NCBI GenBank assembly: GCA_937872465.1
Contig: CALMSR010000038.1
Span: 186,001 to 250,000 of the forward strand
DNA length: 64,000 bases
Direction: 5' to 3'
Source of the DNA: an uncultured Paracoccaceae bacterium
Lineage (GTDB): Bacteria > Pseudomonadota > Alphaproteobacteria > Rhodobacterales > Rhodobacteraceae
In this document: in pieces, positions 55,563 through 64,000 of the stretch
How positions within the stretch are numbered: the stretch's first letter is position 1
Layout: every line of letters begins with the position of its first letter
Translations under genes and position numbers: made by a program
The notes under the pieces: generated by a model
Database searches by the model: none
The model's input: only the letters and a program-made list of their open reading frames with translations
What the model was told of the DNA's origin: nothing

Positions 55563-56681
55563 ATGAAACTCAGCATGGAGCGTAGCGCCCTTCTCCGGGC
55601 CATGAGCCGGGCGCAATCGGTCGTGGAGCGGCGCAATACCATTCCGATCCTCGGCAACGTGCTGATCGAGGCCGAGGGCGAGCAGGTGAGCTTCCGCGCC
55701 ACCGATCTCGACATCGAGGTCGTCGACCGGGCGCGGGCCATGGTCGGCCAGGCCGGCGCGACCACCGTCTCGGCGCATACGCTCCACGAGATCGTGCGCA
55801 AGCTCCCCGACGGGGCCATGGTGGAACTGAGTGACGACGGCATCTCCGGCCGGCTCGAAGTGCGGGCGGGGCGGTCGCATTTCAGCCTCGCGACCCTGCC
55901 GCGCGAGGATTTCCCGATCATGGCCTCGAGCGAATATTCCAGCAACTTCGCCTGTCCCTCGCCGGTGCTGCGGCGCCTGTTCGACAAGGCGAAATTCGCG
56001 ATCTCGACCGAGGAGACGCGGTACTACCTCAACGGCGTCTACCTGCATGCGGCGACGGGGGTCGACGGTCCGGTGCTGCGCTGCGTGGCGACCGACGGGC
56101 ACCGGCTGGCGCGCATCGACGCGGCGCTGCCCGAGGGGGCCGAGGGATTGCCGGGGGTGATCGTGCCGCGCAAGACCGTGGGCGAGCTGCGCAAGCTGCT
56201 CGACGACGACGAGATGGCCATCGCGGTCTCGGTGAGCGAGACCAAGGTGCGCTTCGCCACGCCGGAGGTCACCCTGACCTCGAAGGTCATCGACGGCACC
56301 TTCCCCGATTACGCGCGGGTGATCCCCACCGGCAATTCCCGGCGGCTCGAGGTCGATGCGGCGGAATTCGCCCAGGCCGTCGACCGCGTGGCGACGGTGT
56401 CCTCGGAGCGGTCACGGGCGGTGAAGATGGCGATCGAGGAGGACCGGCTGGTGCTCAGCGTCAACGCGCCCGACACCGGTGCCGCGGACGAGGAGCTGGC
56501 GGTGGCCTATGCCGACGAACGGCTCGAGATCGGCTTCAATGCCAAGTACCTCCTGGAGATCGCCGGACAGGTGGACCGGGAGAACGCGGTCTTCATGTTC
56601 AATTCCGCCGGCGATCCGACGCTGATGCGCGAGGGCAACGACGAATCCGCCGTCTATGTCGTGATGCCCATGCGGGTCTGA
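55563..56681 (+). CDS. dnaN: DNA polymerase III beta subunit (sliding clamp)
   Basis: 372 residues with the three clamp domains: MKLSMERSALLRAMSRAQSVVERRNTIPILGNVLIEAE, RRLFDKAKFAISTEETRYYLNGVYLH, and the C-terminal SAGDPTLMREGNDESAVYVVMPMRV carrying the peptide-binding pocket residues and the typical end. It encircles DNA and tethers polymerase III. It follows dnaA by 136 bases and precedes recF by 6. Confidence 0.97.
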   Translation: MKLSMERSALLRAMSRAQSVVERRNTIPILGNVLIEAEGEQVSFRATDLDIEVVDRARAMVGQAGATTVSAHTLHEIVRKLPDGAMVELSDDGISGRLEVRAGRSHFSLATLPREDFPIMASSEYSSNFACPSPVLRRLFDKAKFAISTEETRYYLNGVYLHAATGVDGPVLRCVATDGHRLARIDAALPEGAEGLPGVIVPRKTVGELRKLLDDDEMAIAVSVSETKVRFATPEVTLTSKVIDGTFPDYARVIPTGNSRRLEVDAAEFAQAVDRVATVSSERSRAVKMAIEEDRLVLSVNAPDTGAADEELAVAYADERLEIGFNAKYLLEIAGQVDRENAVFMFNSAGDPTLMREGNDESAVYVVMPMRV

Positions 56682-56687
56682 ACCGGG

Positions 56688-57782
56688 ATGGCGGCCGGCC
56701 TGGCCGTCACCCGGCTGCGATTATCGCATTTCCGTTCGCATCGGGGCGCGGATCTCGTGTTCGACGGGCGCCCGGTGGCGGTCTTCGGGCCGAACGGTGC
56801 GGGCAAGACCAACCTGATCGAAGCGATCTCGCTGCTGTCGCCCGGGCGTGGGCTGCGCATGGCGGCGCCGGAAGACCTCGCCCGCAGGCCGGAGCGGCTG
56901 GGCTGGAAGGTGGTCGCCCGGGTTCTCGCCCCCGATGGCCTGCACGAGGTCGAGACCTGGTCGGAGGGGGAGCGGCGGCAGGTCGTCATCGATGGCAAGC
57001 AGGCACCGCAGGCGGCGCTGGCGCGCCTCCTGCGGCTCTTGTGGCTGACGCCCTCGATGGACCGGCTGTGGATGGAAGCGGCGGGCGGGCGCCGCCGATT
57101 CCTCGACCGCGTGACGCTGAGCCTCTGCCCGGAGCATGGCGCCGCGGTGCTCGGCTACGAGCGCGCCCTGCGCGAACGCAACCGCCTGCTGCGCGACCGG
57201 ATCCAGGACCGCGGCTGGTTCGACGCGCTCGAGGCGCAGATGGCGGAATTCGGGGCGCAGCTCGACGCCAACCGGAGGGCGGCGCTCGGGAAGCTGGCGG
57301 CGACGCCGCCCTCCCGCGCCTTCCCGAGGGCCGAGCTCGGCCTAGCCGCCGAGGGCGCGCGGGATGCCGAAGGGCTGCGGGCGGAGCTGCAGGTGGGGCG
57401 GGGGCGCGATCAGGCGGCCGGGCGAAGCCTCGCCGGGCCGCATCGAGACGATCTGGAGGCGATCTATGCGGCGAAGGGCATGGCGGCCAGGCTCTGCTCG
57501 ACGGGCGAGCAGAAGGCGCTCCTGATCAGCCTGGTCCTCGCCAATGCGCGCGCCGTGGCGGATGATTTCGGCGCGCCGCCGATCCTGCTGCTCGACGAGG
57601 TCGCCGCGCATCTCGACGCGGACCGCCGGGCGGCGCTCTTCGACGAGATCGCGGCGCTCGGGGCGCAGAGCTGGATGACCGGCACCGGGCCCGAGCCCTT
57701 CGCGGCGCTCGGCGCGCGGGCCCAGCGGCTGCATGTCGCCGATTCCGGCGGCGAATCGCGGCTTACCATGGAGGGAGAATGA
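56688..57782 (+). CDS. recF: DNA replication/repair protein RecF
   Basis: 364 residues of the SMC-like ATPase family: LRLSHFRSHRGADLVFDGRP, Walker A GPNGAGKTNLIEAI from residue 34, signature-like LCSTGEQKALLISLVLAN and Walker B PPILLLDEVAAHLDADRRAAL. RecF helps load RecA at gaps through RecOR. Its stop overlaps the start of the next gene (ATGA). Confidence 0.95.
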   Translation: MAAGLAVTRLRLSHFRSHRGADLVFDGRPVAVFGPNGAGKTNLIEAISLLSPGRGLRMAAPEDLARRPERLGWKVVARVLAPDGLHEVETWSEGERRQVVIDGKQAPQAALARLLRLLWLTPSMDRLWMEAAGGRRRFLDRVTLSLCPEHGAAVLGYERALRERNRLLRDRIQDRGWFDALEAQMAEFGAQLDANRRAALGKLAATPPSRAFPRAELGLAAEGARDAEGLRAELQVGRGRDQAAGRSLAGPHRDDLEAIYAAKGMAARLCSTGEQKALLISLVLANARAVADDFGAPPILLLDEVAAHLDADRRAALFDEIAALGAQSWMTGTGPEPFAALGARAQRLHVADSGGESRLTMEGE

Positions 57783-58216
57783 TGTTTCCGAAGAGCATTT
57801 CGCTGATCACGCTGGGTGTGGGGGATCTCGAGCGCTCGCGGCGGTTCTATGCCGCCCTCGGCTGGGAGGCCGCATCGGCGCCGGAGGGTGTGGTCTTCAT
57901 CCAGCTCGCCGGGCAGGTGCTGGGGCTCTTTCCGCTCGAAGAACTGGCGAAGGACCAGGGGCGGCCGGGGGCCGTGCTGGGGTTCGGCGCGATGACGCTG
58001 GCGCGCAACTTCGCCAGCGTAGAGGAAGTGGATGCGGCCTTCGAGCTGGCGCTCGGCGCCGGGGCATCGGTGGTCAAGCGGCCTGAAAAAGTCTTTTGGG
58101 GCGGCTATTCGGGCTATTTCGCCGATCCCGACGGCCATGTCTGGGAAGTGGCAATGAATCCCTTCTGGCCGCTCGGCCCCGAGGGCACGCTGACCCTGCC
58201 CGGCGCGTCGGAGTGA
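57779..58216 (+). CDS. VOC/glyoxalase-fold protein
   Basis: 145 residues of the vicinal oxygen chelate fold: ISLITLGVGDLERSRRFYAALGWEAA, FIQLAGQVLGLFPLEELAKD, and GYSGYFADPDGHVWEVAMNPFW at the end with the usual DPDGHxWE. Such proteins are glyoxalases, dioxygenases or resistance proteins; the role here is not known. It overlaps recF by four bases and precedes a LysE gene by 7. gyrB, the usual neighbour of recF, is not here. Confidence 0.85.
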   Translation: MMFPKSISLITLGVGDLERSRRFYAALGWEAASAPEGVVFIQLAGQVLGLFPLEELAKDQGRPGAVLGFGAMTLARNFASVEEVDAAFELALGAGASVVKRPEKVFWGGYSGYFADPDGHVWEVAMNPFWPLGPEGTLTLPGASE

Positions 58217-58223
58217 CTTCCGC

Positions 58224-58850
58224 ATGACCCTCACCCCGCCGATGCTTCTGCCCTATGCCGGGGCGCTGGCGCTGCTCGTGGCGACGCCCGGCCCGGTGGT
58301 CGCGGCGCTGATCGCCCGGGCGGCGACCGGGGGGGTGGCGGCGAGCGTGCCGCTGGCCGCGGGCGTGGCCGTCGGCGACGTGCTCTGGCCGCTGGCGGCG
58401 ATGCTCGGCATCGGCGTGGTGGCCGGCGTCTGGGCCGATGCGCTGGTGCTGCTGCGCTATCTGGGTGCGGTGATCCTGGTCTGGATGGGCGTGCAGCTGA
58501 TCCGCAAGGCCGAGGCGGCGGCGCGCCGGGCGACGGGCGGCGGCCTGGCGCGGGAGAGCGGCTGGGCCGGGTTCGCGGCGGGGCTTCTGGTGATCGCAGG
58601 CAATCCCAAGGCGGTGCTCTTCTACCTCGGGGTGCTGCCCGGCTTCTTCGACATGGCCAGCCTGACCGCCGCGGACGTGGTGGCGATCTGCCTCGTTTCG
58701 GCGTTGGTGCCCTTCCTCGGCAATCTCGCCTGGGCGGCGGTCTTCGCCCGGGCGCGCGTCCTGCTCGCCGACCCGGTGGCGATGCGGCGGGTCCATGTCG
58801 CCGCCGGGCTGGCGCTGGTCGGCGTCGGCCTGGCGGTCGCCTTAGGATGA
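58224..58850 (+). CDS. LysE/RhtB-family amino acid exporter
   Basis: 208 residues with about six helices: YAGALALLVATPGPVVAALIARAATGG (family ATPGP motif), VAVGDVLWPLAAMLGIGVVAG, VILVWMGVQLIRKAEAA and GFAAGLLVIAGNPKAVLFYLGVLPGFFD with the NPK motif. LysE-type proteins pump out amino acids or derivatives. It is the last of the plus-strand run before tRNA-Arg(CCT). Confidence 0.9.
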   Translation: MTLTPPMLLPYAGALALLVATPGPVVAALIARAATGGVAASVPLAAGVAVGDVLWPLAAMLGIGVVAGVWADALVLLRYLGAVILVWMGVQLIRKAEAAARRATGGGLARESGWAGFAAGLLVIAGNPKAVLFYLGVLPGFFDMASLTAADVVAICLVSALVPFLGNLAWAAVFARARVLLADPVAMRRVHVAAGLALVGVGLAVALG

Positions 58851-58879
58851 GCGCGGCCGCGGGTCATACATGGATGGAC

Positions 58880-58955
58880 TGGCGACCCCGGTAGGATTCG
58901 AACCTACGACCTACCGCTTAGGAGGCGGTCGCTCTATCCCCTGAGCTACGAGGTC
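58880..58955 (-). tRNA. tRNA-Arg (anticodon CCT)
   Basis: On the minus strand the acceptor GACCTCG pairs with CGGGGTC (one G-T pair). The anticodon stem ACCGC/GCGGT encloses CTCCTAA with anticodon CCT. The T-arm GTAGG-TTCGAAT-CCTAC is perfect, the discriminator is G, and CCA is encoded. Total 76 bases. It reads the rare AGG arginine codon. Confidence 0.97.
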
Positions 58956-59152
58956 TCGGGGCGTTTCTAGGTCTGCGCCCTCCTCCGGTCAATGCGATGG
59001 TGGTGGCCGGCCCGCCGGGGTTCCGAATTGATCGCGGGGGAAAAAGCTGCGATGACCCGGCGGAGGATGCAGGGGGAGGTCGGCAGATGCTGGATACCGC
59101 CACCGCGCCGGTGCGCACCGTCCCGCCTTCCGGCATGGTCTGAGCGCACGGC

Positions 59153-60208
59153 GTGGCCGGAAGGACGCAGACGGGCGTCGCGCTGATCGGGCTCGGCATG
59201 GTGAGCGGCACCTATGTCGCGGCGCTGGGCGATCTCACCGAGCGGCTGGCGCTGCGCGGCATCTACGCCCGCGCGCCGGAAAGCCGGGCGCGGTTTCGCG
59301 CGATGCACGGCGCGGCCCTGCCGGAGAGCTGCCGCGACTATGCATCGGTCGACGAGATCGCGGCGGACCCTTCGGTGGACTTCGTACTGCTCGCCACGCC
59401 ACCCAACGGGCGCGAGGAAATCGTGCGGCGGCTCGCGGCGGCAGGCAAGCATATCCTGATGGAGAAGCCGGTCGAGCGGACGCTGGAGGCGGCGGAGCGG
59501 CTCTGCGGCATCTGCGAGGCCGCGGGCGTCACGCTGGGGATCGTCTTCCAGCACCGCATGCGGCCGGCGGCGCTGGAACTGGCGCGAATCGTCGCGGGAG
59601 GCCGGCTCGGCGCGCTCCGCACGGTCGAGGTGGCCGTACCCTGGTGGCGCCCGCAATCCTATTACGACGAGCCCGGGCGCGGCACCTATGCGCGCGACGG
59701 CGGCGGTGTGCTGATCAGCCAGGCGATCCACACGCTCGACCTGGCGCTGAGCCTGACCGGGCCGGTCGCCGAGGTGACGGCGCTGACCGGGACGAGCGGC
59801 TTTCACCGGATGGAATCGGAGGATTTCGTGGCTTCGGGCTGGCGCTTCGAGGGCGGCGCGCTGGGGACGTTCTTCGCCACGACCGCGAGCTATCCGGGGC
59901 ATGCGGATGCGATCCGGCTCAATTGCGCGAAGGGCTCGGCGCTTCTGATGGGCAACCGGCTCACGATCGACTGGCAGGACGGGAGCCACGAGGAATTCGG
60001 CGCGGAGGCGGCGACCGGGGGCGGGGCCGATCCCATGGCCTTCACCCATGAATGGCATCGCGCGGTGATCGCGGATTTTGCCGCCGCGCTCGAGGAGGGC
60101 CGGCCGCCGCTGGTGCCGGGGCGCGAGGCGCTGCGGGTCCATGCGCTGATCGCGGCGCTCGAACGCTCGGGGCGCGAGGGTGTCCGCGTGGCGGTTGAAG
60201 ACCGGTAG
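59153..60208 (+). CDS. Gfo/Idh/MocA-family oxidoreductase
   Basis: 351 residues: Rossmann site TGVALIGLGMVSGTYVAALGD, DFVLLATPPNGREEIVRRLAAAGKHILMEKPVERTLEAAERL with the family EKP motif, and GGGVLISQAIHTLDLALSLTGPV with the catalytic His. Members oxidise or reduce sugars, inositols or pseudodisaccharides with NAD(P). The GTG start at 59153 has no strong ribosome-binding site, so it is moderately sure. A second member of the family follows 9 bases later. Confidence 0.88.
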   Translation: MAGRTQTGVALIGLGMVSGTYVAALGDLTERLALRGIYARAPESRARFRAMHGAALPESCRDYASVDEIAADPSVDFVLLATPPNGREEIVRRLAAAGKHILMEKPVERTLEAAERLCGICEAAGVTLGIVFQHRMRPAALELARIVAGGRLGALRTVEVAVPWWRPQSYYDEPGRGTYARDGGGVLISQAIHTLDLALSLTGPVAEVTALTGTSGFHRMESEDFVASGWRFEGGALGTFFATTASYPGHADAIRLNCAKGSALLMGNRLTIDWQDGSHEEFGAEAATGGGADPMAFTHEWHRAVIADFAAALEEGRPPLVPGREALRVHALIAALERSGREGVRVAVEDR

Positions 60209-60217
60209 GAGAGGGGA

Positions 60218-61240
60218 ATGCAGGGTCTTGGGGTCGCAGTGGTCGGGATCGATCACGATCACATTCTGGGCATGCTTGGCAACATGCTGAAACTAGGCGC
60301 GGATTGCCGCGGATGGTGGACCGAGGGCCATCCGACCACCGAGGCGCAATTCCTCGAGCGCTTCGGCGAATTCGACCGCGTGGCGGATCGCCGGGCACTG
60401 CTCGACGACGCATCGGTCGATCTGGTGCTGATCGCCGCGGTGCCGGCGGACCGCGCAGCGCTCGCCATCGAGGCGATGGAGGCGGGCAAGGACGTCATGG
60501 TCGACAAGCCCGGCTGCACCACGCTGGAACAGCTCGCGGCCCTGCGCGCCTGCGTGGCGCGGACCGGGCGGATCTGGAGCGTCAATTTCTCGGAGCGCTT
60601 CGAGGTGCCGGCGGTGACGCGGGCGGACGAATTGGTCCGGGCCGGCGCGATCGGCAGGGTGATCCAGACGGTGGGGCTGGGGCCGCACCGCCAGCGGCTC
60701 CACACGAGGCCGGAATGGTATTTCGACAAGGCGCGCTTCGGCGGCATTCTCTGCGACATCGGCTCGCACCAGGTCGACCAGTTCCTGCACTTCACCGGCT
60801 CGACCGAGGTCGAGGTCGCCCATGCGCTGGCGGAGAACTCGACCCGGCCGGAATATCCCGGCTTCGAGGATTTCGGCGAGATCGTTCTGAACGGCGACGC
60901 CGGGCACGGCTATATCCGGGTCGATTGGTTCACGCCCGATGCCCTGCCGGCCTGGGGCGACGGACGGCTCTTCATCCTCGGCGACGAGGGGTCGATCGAG
61001 TTGCGGAAATACGTCGATCTCGCGCGAAGCGAGACGGGCAACCACCTGCTGCTCAGCAATCGAACCCGGGTCGAGCACATCGATTGCCGTGACGCGGGCC
61101 TGCCGTACTTTCCCCGGCTCGCCGGCGATATCCGCGACCGGACCGAGACCGCGGTGGCGCAAGAGCATACCTTCCGGACGATGAAGATCGCGATCCGGGC
61201 CCAGATGAAGGCCGATGCCCGGCTGCGGCCGGGCGGCTGA
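60218..61240 (+). CDS. Gfo/Idh/MocA-family oxidoreductase, second copy
   Basis: 340 residues of the same family but clearly divergent from its neighbour: VAVVGIDHDHILGMLGNML, AAVPADRAALAIEAMEAGKDVMVDKPGCTTLEQLAAL (EKP becomes DKP) and GGILCDIGSHQVDQFLHFTGS with the active-site His. It probably acts with the preceding gene on one sugar or polyol pathway. GGAGAGGGG precedes the ATG. It ends 8 bases from the converging peptide transporter ATPase. Confidence 0.88.
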   Translation: MQGLGVAVVGIDHDHILGMLGNMLKLGADCRGWWTEGHPTTEAQFLERFGEFDRVADRRALLDDASVDLVLIAAVPADRAALAIEAMEAGKDVMVDKPGCTTLEQLAALRACVARTGRIWSVNFSERFEVPAVTRADELVRAGAIGRVIQTVGLGPHRQRLHTRPEWYFDKARFGGILCDIGSHQVDQFLHFTGSTEVEVAHALAENSTRPEYPGFEDFGEIVLNGDAGHGYIRVDWFTPDALPAWGDGRLFILGDEGSIELRKYVDLARSETGNHLLLSNRTRVEHIDCRDAGLPYFPRLAGDIRDRTETAVAQEHTFRTMKIAIRAQMKADARLRPGG

Positions 61241-61248
61241 ACCGTCGG

Positions 61249-62861
<1,613 letters not shown>

Positions 62862-62862
<1 letters not shown>

Positions 62863-63992
62863 CACCGGTCCTTCGGATCGAGGGAATCGCGCAGCCCGTC
62901 GCCGAGGAAATTGAGCGCGAAGAGGATTAGCGTCAGCGTGATCGCCGGCCAGATCAGGAGCCAGAGCGCGCCGCGCATGTTCGAGGCGCCCTCCGAGATC
63001 AGCAGCCCCAGCGAGGTCAGCGGCTCCTGCACGCCGAGGCCGAGGAAGGAGAGCAGGCTTTCGAGCAGGATCGCCTTCGGGACCAGCAGGGTTACGAAGA
63101 CCACCACCGGCCCGAGCGTGTTGGGAATGATGTGGCGCGCGAGGATGCCGGCCTTGGTCGCGCCGAGTGCCTCGGCGGCCTGGACGAATTCCTGGCGCTT
63201 CAGCGAGAGGGTCTGGCCGCGCACGATCCGGGCCATGTCGAGCCATTCCGTGGCGCCGATGGCGATGAAGATGATGACGATGGAGCGGCCGAAGAACACC
63301 ACCATCAGGATCACGAAGAAGATGAAGGGCAGCGAATAGAGGATGTCGACGATGCGCATCATCACGTTGTCGACCCGCCCGCCGAGATAGCCCGAGACGG
63401 CGCCGTAGGTGACGCCGACCAGGAGCGCCATGATCGAGGCGAGAATGCCGATGGCGAGCGAGATGCGCACGCCGATCATGATGCGGGCCGCGAGGTCGCG
63501 GCCCACGGCATCGGTGCCGAAGTAGAAATGCAGCCGCTCGACCTTGGCCGAAAGCGTGCCGGTCAGCTCGTCTTCGGAGAGCTCGAGGCTGGGGTCGGAG
63601 AAGAGGTCGGACCGCTGGAAGTAGCGCAGGATGCGCGGGTCGATGGGCTCGTCGGAGGTGAGCTCGACCGTGACCCGATCGCCTTCGAGCACCGGCGGCC
63701 CGTGGTCGAGCCGGGTGCGGGCCAGTTCGCGCTCGAAGCCGGGCAGGATCGTATCGGCGCGGGGATAGGCCTCGAAGCTGGCCGGCACGCGGACGAACTG
63801 GGGATAGACCTGGGCATGGGGATGCGGCCAGACCATCGGCCCGAAGATGCCGATGAGGCCGAGCACCAGGAGCACGATGGCGCTGGTGACCGCGGCGCGA
63901 TTCTTGCGCAGCCGGATCCAGGCGTCCTGCCACTGCGAACGGCCCGCCACAGCGACGGGAAGGGCTTCGGTCGGGTCGGGATGCACGGTCAC
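62862..63992 (-). CDS. yejE: peptide ABC importer permease, YejE type
   Basis: 376 residues: an N-terminal helix (TSAIVLLVLGLIGIFGPMVWP), then a long periplasmic segment of about 120 residues, which is characteristic of YejE. A DppC-like permease core follows with EWLDMARIVRGQTLSLKRQEFVQAAEALGATKAGILARHIIPN (EAA loop). The start is GTG 63992. It is 8 bases from the window edge, probably overlapping an upstream permease gene, so the operon continues outside. Confidence 0.88.
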
Positions 63993-64000
63993 CTGGGGCC

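Overview
The window is GC-rich (by eye about two thirds G+C) and densely coded. Gene content and order point to an alphaproteobacterium, most likely Rhodobacterales: the block mutM / ubiE-ubiB / enoyl-CoA hydratase / rpsT / dnaA-dnaN-recF, the pair methylmalonyl-CoA epimerase + DUF1467, the series YfgM-like protein - BamB-like lipoprotein - Der, and a complete TRAP-based ectoine catabolic cluster. The ectoine genes suggest a marine or saline habitat. The genus cannot be read from the sequence.

Layout. 0-12.4 kb: the 3' end of a LysM protein, an Atm1-type ABC exporter, a DedA-family protein, an RND efflux operon on the minus strand, then the envelope and ribosome-assembly genes yfgM-like, bamB-like and der. 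12.6-16.7 kb: a scrambled, decaying stretch. A ugpC gene without its 5' end is fused in frame to the truncated end of a large unknown secreted-looking protein, which also carries an in-frame TGA; next to it lie a small unknown ORF and a fragment of a membrane protein on the other strand. 16.7-23.3 kb: an esterase, a carboxylate-amine ligase, an AraC-type regulator and a divergent arylsulfatase. Two copies of a structured intergenic repeat lie at 8.6 and 19.4 kb.

23.4-26.9 kb (minus): a Lrp/AsnC regulator, a semialdehyde dehydrogenase and an aminotransferase, read here as doeX-doeC-doeD, the lower half of ectoine breakdown. 27.0-32.8 kb: a four-gene operon of a sulfide:quinone-oxidoreductase-like flavoprotein, a DUF2892 membrane protein, and an RND adaptor and pump. 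Its promoter carries an FNR-type box at the class II position and a near-consensus SqrR/BigR-type operator over the -10. 33-37 kb: a 47-residue secreted peptide, DUF1467, mce, a sugar nucleotidyltransferase with a PIG-L deacetylase, an M19 dipeptidase and tRNA-Arg(ACG).

37.5-47.5 kb: enuR-uehABC-usp-eutABC-doeAB, the upper half of ectoine/5-hydroxyectoine use. UehABC imports ectoines, EutABC convert hydroxyectoine to ectoine, DoeA opens the ring, DoeB deacetylates, and DoeD and DoeC (10 kb away) finish to aspartate. EnuR has its PLP lysine at residue 302. 47.6-58.9 kb is housekeeping: gnd, ubiB, ubiE, mutM, enoyl-CoA hydratase, rpsT, dnaA, dnaN, recF, a VOC protein, a LysE exporter and tRNA-Arg(CCT). 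The dnaA leader is rich in GANTC sites. 59.2-64 kb: two Gfo/Idh/MocA oxidoreductases converge on a Yej-type peptide ABC transporter that runs out of the window.

The points most worth follow-up are the SQR-RND operon and its dual control region, the chimeric ugpC locus, the structured repeat pair, and the split ectoine pathway.
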